Origin: Chitinophagaceae bacterium
GTDB lineage: Bacteria; Bacteroidota; Bacteroidia; Chitinophagales; Chitinophagaceae
Length of the DNA: 64,000 bases
Direction: 5' to 3'
NCBI GenBank assembly: GCA_016720585.1
Contig: JADKKH010000002.1
Coordinates: 484,750-548,749 of the forward strand
Position numbers and translations under genes: made by a program
Shown here: positions 15,912 to 25,866 of the stretch, one piece after another
Layout of the letters: each line of letters begins with the position of its first letter
Position numbering within the stretch: position 1 is the first letter of the stretch
Notes under the pieces: generated by a model
What the model saw: the letters and a program-made list of their open reading frames with translations, nothing else
What the model was told of the DNA's origin: nothing
Databases searched by the model: none

Positions 15912-17823
15912 GTGATGGAAAAATTTTACCTGCTTACTAAGTTCTGTTCTGCTGTATTCAAAAGAAGTACGGTAGCTATTCTTTTTATTGGATTTTTTTC
16001 ATCATCCATCTATTGTCAACCGCCCACTCCTATTGGGGGAATTGTAAACACTTATCATCAAGTACTGGAAATTATTCCGGCCAAAGCCTGTGTCCGTGTT
16101 GCTGATCCTACCGGACTTAATGTAAACACCCGGGTGATGCTGGTGCAGATGAAGGGGGCTTCAATCATTACTACTAATTCTGCCGCCTTCGGAGATACAA
16201 CATCGTTGAATGAAGCCGGGAATTATGAGATAGGAACGATTTGTTATATTATCGGCGATTCCGTTTTTCTTTTTCATACCCTGTTAAATACCTACTCTCC
16301 TTCTTCGGGAAAAGTGCAATTGGTGCAATTCGCCGAATATTATTCGGCCGACGTTGTAGATACAGTTAAAGCAGCTCCCTGGGACAGTTTAGCCGGGACC
16401 GGGGGAGTAATTGCCATTTTCGCCAACCAGGATATTACATTGAATGCTCCGATCTATGCTGATTCGAGTGGATACAAGGGTGGTCCATTTTTTTTAAGTG
16501 ATGGCACTTGTAATAATTTTCCTGGAGCAACCGGTTATGTATATGATGGAATACATCTCCTCTTCAACTCAAAATGGTGCATAAAAGGGGAAGGCGTTGC
16601 ATTTAACATCCCTACAAAGTGGCGGCCAAAGGAGCTCCGGCCAATGGTGGTGGTGGTGGTAATAATCATAATAATAGTGGTGGTGGTGGTGCCAATCTTA
16701 ATACAGGCGGAAATGGAGGTGGAAACACCAGTACAGGAGGATGTAGAGTCACATTACAAGGCTTAGCAGGTAAAGCATTAAAGCTCATAGGTGGAACAAA
16801 AATATTTTTTAGGTGGTGGTGGTGGAGCAGGACATTCTAATAATGGTGGGTAATCTTCAATTACGGCGGTAATGGTGGAGGTATTATTTTTATTTGGGCA
16901 AATAACCTAATTGGGAATGGACAAATTTCAAATAATGGAGGAAGTGGTGGTGGCTCTACAGCTGATGGCGCCGGTGGTGGTGGTGCTGGAGGTACTATTT
17001 TAATGCATGTAACTAATTATACAGGGACTACGATAATTCAATCAAATGGTGGCAATGGCGGTAAATCTGATAATGGTCGCAAATGGGAGATGTTATGGAG
17101 GTGGCGGTGGTGGTAGTGGGGGAGCTATTTATTTTACAGGTCTTTACCAGGTCCACCTGTAACTATAAGCACTACCGGAGGTTCAGGCAGGTTTGGAAAT
17201 TAAACGGGACATTGACTAATGCATCAGCTCCAGGTATTCCAGGTAGCAATGGCCAAACTTTTTCCAATTACATCTTCTCCAGATCAACCAATCCAGCGGG
17301 TTATTGCCGCTACCTGCTTCCTGTAAAACTGGTTACATTCAGCGCATCGGTGATCGATAAAAAAGTTTTACTGGAATGGCAAATTGATAACCCGGAGACT
17401 GTAAAACGATTTATTGTTGAAAAATCGGTGATAGCCAGTCAGTGGATGGAATTAAAAACCCTCCCCGGTAATGATCAAAAACGCGATTATACAACCGTTG
17501 ATGAAAATCCCCTGCCGGGTAGGATGTATTACCGGATAAAATTTGTTGAAAAAAATAATACCCTTTCGTATTCACCGGTAAGACAGGTAGTAACCGGAAA
17601 TACCAACGAGTTTTTGATCTATCCCAATCCCGCCAGGGATAAGATCATGATCGCCGGTAATATGAACGGACCTGCTGTAATAAAACTATTGGATGTGTCG
17701 GGTAAAATAATTTTGCAAAAAAATATAGTAAATACGCCTGCAGAAATAAATTTACCCAATTTATCTTCCGGCATTTATCTGCTCCGGATAAATCAGTCAG
17801 TTCAAAAACTGGTCATCCGCTAA
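15912..17823 (+). pseudogene. Glycine-rich secreted protein with T9SS sorting domain, multiply frame-broken
   Basis: The parts of one gene lie in different frames. Bases 15912 to about 16560 encode a signal peptide (LFIGFFSSSIYCQ) and a conserved N-terminal region (VMLVQMKGASIITTNSAAFG). A Gly/Asn-rich region follows to about 17210, and 17211-17823 encodes a beta-sandwich and a type A T9SS sorting domain (FLIYPNPARDKIMI ... SSGIYLLRI). Reading continuous Gly-rich protein requires at least six frame changes (3-2-3-2-3-2-1) between 16600 and 17210, all in GGT/GGTGGT repeats. Either a decayed gene or, more likely, consensus errors in repetitive DNA. Intact, it would be a cell-surface protein exported by T9SS. 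Confidence 0.75.
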
Positions 17824-17828
17824 TTTTT

Positions 17829-20267
17829 TTATTCTTCCCAATCACAACCAATCGGTGCTCCCGGCGGAATTTCCTTATGCATCGTTGGCTTGGCAGCGGC
17901 CGGATCCTTCATCCTTTCCAATGCCAGTAACAAATGACCCCGGTAAGTTTCATCTGCATTCGTTTTATTTTGTGATTCAATAAATTTTTTCAAATCTGAT
18001 AACGCCCCTATGAAATTCGATTTTACACCAAAGGAATTATTATCCTGTACACTTGCTGATAAAAGATAGGTCAGCAGTACCTGTTCTGTTTGCAACTGAA
18101 TCAGTTTTTCCATACCCGTCAGCCGGGGCGCTTTCCAGGTTTTGGCAATCAATGTATTTATCATTTCGGTTACGCCCAATCCATTATGTGCGGTTTCATA
18201 CTGTACCATCCGGTTCAATCGTTCGGAATTAAATAAAAAGGATAAAGAAAGATCAGCAGCTGTTTCAGCGGGAGATAATGCATCAAATGCCAGCCCCGTT
18301 CTTTTACGAAATAATTCTCTTGAAAACTCATACCCTGCCGGCCGGGGTGGAATCAATTGCACAATTTTATCCGGAAGTTGTAAAAAATTGGGATCGAGGC
18401 AATCTATTATTGCATTCAATGCTTTTCGTTGTTCCTCTTTGGATACCGCTTTGGTGACCACCTGCCCGTCACCCCGTAAGGCATAAGTATAATACATACC
18501 TCCTACTAACTTGGTTACTGCCTCTGCCTGGTAACGATGATAAAAATAAACCGGTACCAGTACATCTTCCAGCATCGCCATGGGCATACCGGGTCGGATA
18601 CTTTTTACACTGAATTGGGAGAGTGCTCTTGCCCTGACCTTCATCACATCCTTCAATTCAGTTACTGCATCGGATCCGTTATCCCACAAATGTGCCTGCG
18701 GATGCAAGCCACCAGCTGCACGGGCATCCCGGTCAGAAATATACTGCAGGCCTTTAGCGGAAGCATCCGTTAATATTTTATTTAATGCCGATTCAACTTT
18801 AATGTCTGGGGAAAAATCCTGGTAACCAAATGCTATGGCAACCTTATCCCATTCGCCGATTTTATTATCATACGCATTGCTGAGTTCTATTTCTCCCGCC
18901 TTATTCAACTGCGCCCAGGGATGAGGATAATCCATCACACTGGCCCGGTTGCTCACACTGGCTGCATAATTATGCATTAAGCCCAGGGTATGTCCCACTT
19001 CATGAGCCGATAATTGTTTTAATCGTTCCAGGGCCATTTTCAGCATCTTATCATCAGCCGGTAGTCCATTCTCAAATGGCGCCAGTAATCCCTGGGCAAT
19101 TAAATAATCCTGTCTTACACGAAGTGAACCCAGGCTTACCTGCCCTTTTATTATTTCCCCGGTTCGTGGGTCAGTTACGGATACTCCATAACTCCACCCC
19201 CTTGTTGACCGGTGCACCCAATTAATCATATTATAACGGATATCCATAGGGTCGGCATCCTCGGGTAAAACTTTTACCAGGAAAGCATTTTTATATCCTG
19301 CCGCTTCAAATGCCTGGTTCCACCATCCGGCCCCTTCCAGCAAGGCACTTCGAATGGGTTCCGGTGTTCCATTATCCAGGTAATAGATAATAGGTTTCAC
19401 GGGTTCACTCAGGGCAGCCATCGGGTCTTTTTTCTTTAACCGGTGGCGGGTAATGAAAAACTTTTCGATAGGTTCTGAAACAGGTGTGCTATAATCATAA
19501 TAGGAAACCGGGTTAAAGCTGCTGCGGGGATCAAAGAGTCTTTTTTGAAAATCATTATCCGGTAATTGCACAAAGGATTGGTGTATCCGTAACGTGATGG
19601 CCTCAGGAGAAGGAGTAACTGAATTTACATAATTGCCGGTATTGCCATCTGTATTAATAAATGTTACCGTGGATTCAAATTCAGAATTCAATGGAAAATT
19701 TTTGGTGCGGGGTAAATAAATAACCGACCGGCTTTTATCGAATGAATAATTTCCCTGCTGGCTGCTCTTCAACCGGTTGGAAACCTGCAGGGCATCCCGC
19801 AATAAGAAATCGGTGGCATCCACGAGAGAACGATTACCTGTTTCTGCTTCTGTTGTAAATCCCCATAATGTGGATTGGGCAAATGACTGCTCTACAGCTC
19901 TTTTCTCTGCAGGGTCACTGGTAATGGCCCGGTAATTATAATTTGGCTGAATTAAAAGAATCTTTCTTCCGGTTTTTGAAAATTTTACGATCCGTTCACC
20001 TCCCAACAGGCCCCGGTCCAATCCAATATCATTGGAACCCAAACCTGCAGGCAACGAAGTAATATATAGAACTTCGGTATCCAGCTTATCTATTTCCAGC
20101 CAGATCTTACCATTATTATCATCCCAATAATAATTCAGGAAGCCTTCAAATTTTTTAAAGTCTTTTACTTTTTCCTCAATGGATGGAAGACCTTGCTTAC
20201 CGGCAGGTAGGTTTTGTGCAACCCCATAAACGGGGAATAAAATTAAAAGCGCCAACAGCCTTTGCAT
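17829..20267 (-). CDS. Zinc-dependent metalloprotease (DUF5117/DUF4953 type)
   Basis: About 812 residues from the ATG at 20267, which opens a signal peptide (MQRLLALLILFPVYGVAQ); an in-frame upstream extension to 20321 lacks one. The extended zinc site HEVGHTLGLMH (around 18970-19015) is of the metzincin type HExxHxxGxxH. Flanking regions match the DUF5118/DUF5117/DUF4953 architecture of large secreted Bacteroidota proteases. Probably periplasmic or exported. Oddity: right after the signal peptide the residues NLPAGKQGLP are encoded by a GC-rich stretch (about 20190-20212) resembling a dispersed repeat. Convergent with the T9SS protein gene. Confidence 0.9.
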   Translation of the reverse strand: MQRLLALLILFPVYGVAQNLPAGKQGLPSIEEKVKDFKKFEGFLNYYWDDNNGKIWLEIDKLDTEVLYITSLPAGLGSNDIGLDRGLLGGERIVKFSKTGRKILLIQPNYNYRAITSDPAEKRAVEQSFAQSTLWGFTTEAETGNRSLVDATDFLLRDALQVSNRLKSSQQGNYSFDKSRSVIYLPRTKNFPLNSEFESTVTFINTDGNTGNYVNSVTPSPEAITLRIHQSFVQLPDNDFQKRLFDPRSSFNPVSYYDYSTPVSEPIEKFFITRHRLKKKDPMAALSEPVKPIIYYLDNGTPEPIRSALLEGAGWWNQAFEAAGYKNAFLVKVLPEDADPMDIRYNMINWVHRSTRGWSYGVSVTDPRTGEIIKGQVSLGSLRVRQDYLIAQGLLAPFENGLPADDKMLKMALERLKQLSAHEVGHTLGLMHNYAASVSNRASVMDYPHPWAQLNKAGEIELSNAYDNKIGEWDKVAIAFGYQDFSPDIKVESALNKILTDASAKGLQYISDRDARAAGGLHPQAHLWDNGSDAVTELKDVMKVRARALSQFSVKSIRPGMPMAMLEDVLVPVYFYHRYQAEAVTKLVGGMYYTYALRGDGQVVTKAVSKEEQRKALNAIIDCLDPNFLQLPDKIVQLIPPRPAGYEFSRELFRKRTGLAFDALSPAETAADLSLSFLFNSERLNRMVQYETAHNGLGVTEMINTLIAKTWKAPRLTGMEKLIQLQTEQVLLTYLLSASVQDNNSFGVKSNFIGALSDLKKFIESQNKTNADETYRGHLLLALERMKDPAAAKPTMHKEIPPGAPIGCDWEE

Positions 20268-20337
20268 ATCAACATAGTTTAGCTGCTTAAGGTAAGAAAT
20301 TAAAAAAAGAATTGCCTTCAATTATTGTGAGTGGAAA

Positions 20338-20559
20338 TCAGGAGGGTTTATTTTTACTCCACCAACGGTAACCAATAAAGCCGACAATAGCGAAAGGGGC
20401 AAAGGCAAGGTAAAGAATGCCTGAGTTCATTCCCTGGGCAGGTTTTTCACCCAATTGCTGTGCTGTTTTAGTGCAGATAGAACATTGAGCGACAGAATAT
20501 TGAAATAAAAAAATGGAAAAAAACAGAATTAATAATATGATCAAAGGCCATTTTTTCAT
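20338..20559 (-). CDS. Small membrane protein with CSIC motif
   Basis: 73 residues from the ATG at 20559 (an in-frame upstream extension to 20604 has no support). N-terminal hydrophobic segment ending YSVAQ, then CSICTKTAQQLGEKPAQGMNS, a second hydrophobic segment (ILYLAFAPFAIVGFIGY) and a basic tail. The pattern recurs as a short conserved Bacteroidota protein of unknown function. The CxxC may be a redox or metal site. It lies 70 bp upstream of the metalloprotease on the same strand. Confidence 0.7.
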   Translation of the reverse strand: MKKWPLIILLILFFSIFLFQYSVAQCSICTKTAQQLGEKPAQGMNSGILYLAFAPFAIVGFIGYRWWSKNKPS

Positions 20560-20656
20560 ACCAGAAGTTTTGTACAAAGTTATAGCCCCGCTGTTTAATG
20601 TCAATGATTTTGTTCTACAGAAATTAATGCTAACATTTGCTATATATTCACCATGA

Positions 20657-21577
20657 ATGACGGATACTTCAGGCGAAATAAAGATCTCTATTGTTTTGTG
20701 TACTTATAATGGAGAAAAATATCTCCACGAACAGTTACATAGCCTGGTAAATCAAACCTTTCCATTTTATGAGCTGATTATTTCCGACGATGCCTCAACA
20801 GATGCTACCCGGGATATAATCCGTGATTTTGAAAAAAAGGATAGCCGGATAAAAATTTTTCAAAATACGGTCAATCTTGGCTTGAATAAAAATTTTGAAA
20901 AAGCTATCCGGCATTCGACCGGCAACTGGATTGCGCCGGCTGACCAGGATGATATCTGGGAACTGAACAAGCTGGAAATTATGAAAGGCGATATTAAAGA
21001 AGGTGTAACACTGGTACACTGTAATAGCGCTAAATTTTACGGGGTCAATTTCGAAGAAAAGAAAATTTTTCCAAGCTACCGCAAGTTTGAAGGCAGGGAT
21101 GTCCGTCAATTATTTCTTTTTAATACCATTGAAGGTCATGCTATGCTGGTACAACGCCGGGTGGCAGAAACCACTTTTCCGCTTTCCGATAATATCTATT
21201 TTGATTGGTGGCTGGGTTTCCAGGCAGCCCTTCTTGGAAAAGTGGTCTGGAATAAAAATTACCTGATCAACCGCAGAATGCATGAACAGAATTTCAGCGA
21301 ATTACAGATGGCGATGTTACGAAAAGATAAAGGACAACTGAAGCAGGCTTTGTATTATACACAACATTTTACAAAGGCGGCATCCGAAAATGAACAGGCT
21401 GCAGCTTTTGGGGAAAAACTTGGCAGGAAACTGGAGCAGGCGATTCGTGGTAAAAAATCGCCACTTTTCTTTTTTATGTTCAGATACCGGAAGATCTTAT
21501 TTTACTACAAACCCTCCAAGCCTATCATTGGCCTAGTGAGCTATCTTAAGGCCATTTCCCGTTTTTTGAATGCCTGA
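20657..21577 (+). CDS. Family 2 glycosyltransferase
   Basis: 306 residues. SIVLCTYNGEKYLHEQLHSL, the LIISDDASTDATRDI motif and the acceptor-side PADQDDIWE are characteristic of rhamnosyl/O-antigen GT2 enzymes. Cytoplasmic or peripheral membrane. The gene is convergent with the GT4 gene; the two coding regions overlap by about 32 bp at their 3' ends. With the GT25 gene it forms a small group for surface glycan synthesis. Confidence 0.9.
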   Translation: MTDTSGEIKISIVLCTYNGEKYLHEQLHSLVNQTFPFYELIISDDASTDATRDIIRDFEKKDSRIKIFQNTVNLGLNKNFEKAIRHSTGNWIAPADQDDIWELNKLEIMKGDIKEGVTLVHCNSAKFYGVNFEEKKIFPSYRKFEGRDVRQLFLFNTIEGHAMLVQRRVAETTFPLSDNIYFDWWLGFQAALLGKVVWNKNYLINRRMHEQNFSELQMAMLRKDKGQLKQALYYTQHFTKAASENEQAAAFGEKLGRKLEQAIRGKKSPLFFFMFRYRKILFYYKPSKPIIGLVSYLKAISRFLNA

Positions 21578-22813
21578 TTTTTTCAAAATACTCGTAGTCA
21601 GCATTTCGTTCTGCAGCAAAATCACCGTGATGACTAATCATTTCCGCAGTAGCAAAAATATTATCCGATACCTGTTTTCTTAATTCCCGATTTTTAAATA
21701 ACTCCAGAACAAAATTTGCAAATTGAGCAGCATCGTCTGTAATATATATATCTTGTCCATGCCGGATATGTGGTATGCCTGCTGCTCCAATCACTGTTGA
21801 CACAACCGGTGTCCCTTTGGTCATGGCAGAAATAATCTTTATACGAATCCCGCCGCCTATCCTTATAGGAGCCACCAATATTGACGCATTAAGTAAATCA
21901 TCCAATGAATCAACAAACCCGGCAAAATAAACGGGCAATTTTTTGAAAGATTCTTTAAATCCCATACTCCAGTTGCCGGTGACCATAAGTTTCACCCCAG
22001 GCTCCTGCTTTAATACTTCGGGAAAAACTTCCTGCAAAAACCAGGTCAGACCATCTTTGTTTGGGAAATGATCCTCACTACCCAGAAATAAAAGATGCGG
22101 TTGCAGATCGGGGGAAAATGTTTTATTCAGATCACTGCTCTTTATCGCCAGGCAATGACTCACCTGTATGGCTTTTTTTACGCCAGCCTGTTGGAGCAAT
22201 TCTTTTTCCTGTTCAGAAAGTACTATAATCCCATCATAGTTATTTAAACAGGATACTTCTACACCTTTAACTATTTCATTAATATACCCGGTGTAGGCGG
22301 CATTATAAAATAATCGTTCCATATCCTGCCTGGCCCTTGTATAATAGACTTCGTGCTGGACAAATATTTTTAAACTTTCAGGTGGGAATTGTGAAATAAG
22401 CGGAAGATTGATGACATGCTCTGCCTGAATGATATCGTAATTACCTGATTCAGCAATCCCTGCAATTTCCCGGACCAGTTGTGCATCCTTAATTACCATT
22501 TCTGAAACCTTTGGAATTTTACGCAGTGTTCCCGGCCAATTCCCTTTCGGGTCTTTCTGAAAAATTTTATTGCCCCTTTCAAAAGTTTTTTAAATCTTCC
22601 GTTATTGGAAGAACCTGCTTTTATCACTTTCACCAATGGGAATCGCTTACAAAATTCTTCTAAATATTCTTCCGAAACATTTTCGGGAGTAATGATCATA
22701 CTGATATCCAGATCATGCATCTGTTTTTCAATGTAAGCCAGCTGATAGTAAGAGCCGCCCGTAGTAGCTGGATATAATTTATACCCGGGTATTATAAGTA
22801 ACTTCTTCCGCAT
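21546..22813 (-). pseudogene. Glycosyltransferase family 4-like, frame-broken into two parts
   Basis: Bases 22813 to about 22590 encode the N-terminal Rossmann domain (LLIIPGYKLYPATTGGSYYQL), and from about 22590 down to 21546 a second frame encodes the middle and C-terminal donor-binding domain (HLLFLGSEDHFPNKDGLTW, VAPIRIGGGIRIKIISAMTKGTPVV). The second frame is open upstream of its first ATG as KDPKGNWPGTLRKIPKVSEM, so one -1 shift joins both parts into about 422 residues. The shift window contains A6 (minus strand, near 22586-22591) and T5 runs, so a lost base in a homopolymer is the simplest cause. If intact, it would transfer a sugar from a nucleotide donor in surface glycan synthesis. 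Confidence 0.8.
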
Positions 22814-22984
22814 GAATAAATTTGAATTAGTAATTCCCGTTTAATGCTACTAACAAATATATTTATAACACTGGTAATTTTCTCTTTGCAGATCGACTAT
22901 TGAGCCGATAGGGTAATAAAACTGCCAGGGGCTGTTTAAAAAAAATAATGGGGGCTTTCCATGTGCCGCGGATCATGTCCTATT

Positions 22985-23770
22985 TTATTTTTTATTTACG
23001 CGCACATAGGATTTATCCGATTGGTCCATAAATATTTCCTGGTTAAATAAGAAATCCTTGCTTATAAATGCATGCAGCTTCTGTTGCAATACTAAAGCGG
23101 ACAAAAGATTATCAGCCCGGTATGTAACAGGTGTCTGGGCCTGCAATAATTTTTTTGCCCCTTCCAGGCTTACGGCATAGGCATGTGTGCAATCATGAAA
23201 ACCTGCTTTCAACAGCAAACTGCTGAATTTACGGGGCAGGCGGTTTTTGATCATTTGCAAAGGCATTCTGCTCAATCCTGATTGGCCCATGAGGGTATAC
23301 CAAAACTGCTTGAGCTGACGGCTTGGGGTTCTTTTTTCATTTTTAAGGTATCCCAGGTAAAATAATTCCCAGTTATCGGGCAATTCTTTAAGTGTTTGAA
23401 ATAATTGCGGAAGGTTTACAAAGTCAGGAACGACATCATCTTCGAAAATCAACACCCGTTTCCAACCGTTATCAACCATCGCCTGGTAAATTGTCCGGTG
23501 CGAAAGAGCACAGGCAATTTCCCCGGTATTCAATTCTTTAAATACCTGGCGAATAGCCAGGGAATTCTTTTTATCATATTTATAATTCCGGGCTATGAAT
23601 TCCGCATCCAGGTCATTCTTATCAACCCCATAAAAAAATTCAAATAAAATACCCGCCAAACGTTCCTGCACTTTTTGCTGACGCTCTTTGAACCTGGGCA
23701 CGGTTAGCACGAATACTTTATCAAAGTATTGGTGAAGGCGCTTGTTAATTTCAGGAACCAGGTCTGCCAT
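22985..23770 (-). CDS. Family 25 glycosyltransferase (LPS biosynthesis)
   Basis: 261 residues from the ATG at 23770; the longer in-frame start at 23812 would lie inside the typA terminator. Motifs FDKVFVLTVPRFKERQQKV, GEIACALSHRTIYQAM and VLIFEDDVVPD match GT25, whose members add galactose or glucose to lipooligosaccharide. The late segment DCTHAYAVSLEGAKKLL is also typical. Cytoplasmic face of the membrane. The 171 bp to the next gene (22814-22984) show nothing clear. Confidence 0.88.
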   Translation of the reverse strand: MADLVPEINKRLHQYFDKVFVLTVPRFKERQQKVQERLAGILFEFFYGVDKNDLDAEFIARNYKYDKKNSLAIRQVFKELNTGEIACALSHRTIYQAMVDNGWKRVLIFEDDVVPDFVNLPQLFQTLKELPDNWELFYLGYLKNEKRTPSRQLKQFWYTLMGQSGLSRMPLQMIKNRLPRKFSSLLLKAGFHDCTHAYAVSLEGAKKLLQAQTPVTYRADNLLSALVLQQKLHAFISKDFLFNQEIFMDQSDKSYVRVNKK

Positions 23771-23789
23771 GACAACAAATGTAAAAACA

Positions 23790-23820
23790 AACAGCAAATA
23801 CCGGGCAGGCATTTGCTGTT
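23790..23820 (-). terminator. Terminator of typA
   Basis: A perfect 10-bp stem, AACAGCAAAT paired with ATTTGCTGTT around an 11-nt loop, is followed on the minus strand by TGTTTGTTTTTAC. It lies 30 bp after the typA stop and before the GT25 start. Confidence 0.75.
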
Positions 23821-23849
23821 ATTATTAGTTTAGAATTATTCAGTACGCT

Positions 23850-25660
23850 TTACGCTGCTGCAGTTTCCATCTTCTTCTGAACTTTCTTTCTTTCATCTTC
23901 GTTCAGAATCACTTTACGCATGCGTATGAAGTTTGGTGTCACTTCAATACATTCATCCTGCTGGATATATTCCATACACTCTTCAAGACTCATTAATGTT
24001 TTTGGAGCTATCCGGGTAGCATCATCACTGCCACTGGCGCGGTGGTTGGTTAATTTTTTGGGCTCGGTTGCATTAACAACCAGGTCGCCTGGTTTTATAT
24101 TTTCTGCAATGATCTGACCGGCATAAACTTCTTCAGCCGGGTCAACAAAAAAGGTTCCCCGATCCTGTAATTTATCAATTGAATAACCGGTTGTTTTCTC
24201 TGTGTTCTTAGAAAGTAACACTCCATTACTCCGGCCGGGAATCGGTCCTTTCCAGGGTTTGTATTCTGTAAACCGATGTGCCATGACTGCCTCGCCGGTG
24301 GTTGCAGTAAGCATTTGTGTCCGTAGGCCAATCAAACCTCTTGATGGAATTTCAAATTCAAGGTGCTGCATTTCGCCTTTGGTTTCCATCACCAGCATTT
24401 CACCTTTCCTGCGACTTACCAGGTCAATTACTTTACTGGCAAATTCCTGCGGCACATCCACCACCAGGTTTTCGTATGGTTCACATTTCTTGCCGTTAAT
24501 CTCTTTTACAATTACCTGGGGCTGACCAACCGTCAATTCATATCCCTCACGCCGCATAGTTTCAATTAATATACCCAGGTGCAGGATTCCCCGGCCATAG
24601 ACCATCAGGCTATCCCCTTCTTCACTGTCTTCAACTTTTAAAGCCAGGTTTTTTTCAGTTTCTTTCATTAAACGGTCACGGAGATGGCGGGACGTAACAA
24701 ATTTTCCATCCCGTCCGAAAAAGGGTGAGTTGTTAACCGAAAACAACATATTCATCGTTGGTTCATCCACACTTATTACCGGTAATGCTTCGGGGGTTTC
24801 AGCATCGGCAATGGTATCACCGATATTAAAATCTTCAATACCCACTACCGCACACAGGTCACCGGCTATCACCTGGGTTACTTTCTTTTTACCCATTCCT
24901 TCAAACACGTACAACTCCCGGACCTTAGTTTTTTTAATAGACCCATCGGCCTGCATTAAGACAACATTCTGACCATCATTCAAGACACCACGGCTTACTT
25001 TTCCTACGGCAATACGACCAAGAAAAGAAGAGTAATCCAGCGAAGTGATCTGCATCTGCACCGGTCCTTCATTAACTTTTGGTGGCGGTACATATTTGAT
25101 TATGCCATCAAGCAATGGATTGATATTGTCAATCTGCTCTAAAGAATCATTGAACCAGCCGTTTTTCCTGACCCGTAAAAAGTTGGAAAATCAAGTTGCG
25201 CTTCCGTTGCATCGAGGTTAAAGAATAATTCAAATATCGCATCATGCACTTCATCCGGACGGCAGTTTGGCTTATCAACCTTGTTAATGATAACGATAGG
25301 TTTCAGGTTTAACTGAAGGGCTTTTTGCAAAACAAATCTTGTTTGTGGCATCGGGCCTTCAAACGCGTCTACCAAAAGGCAAACCCCGTCGGCCATTTTC
25401 AATACCCTTTCCACCTCACCGCCAAAATCGGCGTGACCCGGAGTGTCGATAACATTTATCTTAACGTCTTTATAAACGACGGCAGCGTTCTTACTGAAAA
25501 TAGTGATGCCCCGCTCCCTTTCCAGGTCGTTACTATCCATTATCAGATCACCCGTATCCTGGTTGTCCCGAAATACTTTGGTGGCGTGTAATATCTTGTC
25601 TACCAGGGTAGTTTTACCGTGGTCAACGTGGGCTATGATTGCAATGTTTCTAATGTCCAT
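23850..25660 (-). pseudogene. typA: Ribosome-associated GTPase TypA/BipA, interrupted by a one-base frameshift
   Basis: The first frame (25660-25139) carries the GTPase domain: AHVDHGKTTLVD, RERGITI, DTPGHADFGGEVER, NKVDKPN. It ends in GSGKTAGSMIL and stop, where the family reads GSGKNGWFNDSL. The second frame continues NDSLEQIDNINPLLDGIIKYVPPP down to 23850 with the EF-Tu-like domain, EF-G domain V and the TypA C-terminal domain. Adding one T to the T5 run at 25162-25166 restores a 603-residue TypA of normal length. TypA binds 70S ribosomes and aids assembly and stress growth. The lesion is probably a sequencing error, as both halves are fully conserved. Confidence 0.93.
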
Positions 25661-25668
25661 GAATTCTC

Positions 25669-25760
25669 AGCTTTTAGCTGCAGGCTGTAGGCTCTTAGAT
25701 AAAACCCTGTCGGGCAAAAGGCTAATAACTTACAGCTGACCGCTGTTTTTTTAACGAGCG
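25669..25760. repeat. AGCTTTTAGCTGC-containing repetitive leader of typA
   Basis: The 13-mer AGCTTTTAGCTGC at 25669-25681 recurs exactly at 63612-63624. The flanking bases to about 25750 are a GCT/CAG-rich chain with internal inverted repeats (CAGCTGACCGCTG). On the minus strand the motif ends 8 nt before the typA start codon. No gene lies in 25661-25866. Confidence 0.6.
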
Positions 25761-25866
25761 GCAAAGGTACGTCAATTTGCCGGGGGAGCAAACGAAACCC
25801 GTAATTAATAACGGCTCAAGCCTGTTTAAAACAAGGATTTATATTAGTTTTATCAAAACAGCCTCT

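Noticed and set aside
16619..16760. A poly-valine/isoleucine hydrophobic frame in the Gly-rich gene
   Set aside because: It is the GGT repeat read out of frame (GTG/ATA); the neighbouring frame gives the expected Gly/Asn-rich sequence.
20191..20212. A GC-rich stretch after the metalloprotease signal peptide, possibly another in-gene repeat (NLPAGKQG)
   Set aside because: It resembles dispersed Bacteroidota repeats, but no second copy was found in this window, so it is mentioned only with the gene.
22493..22600. Programmed -1 frameshift in the GT4-like gene
   Set aside because: The A6 and T5 runs are not in the X-XXY-YYZ phase and no downstream stem-loop is evident; loss of a base is simpler.
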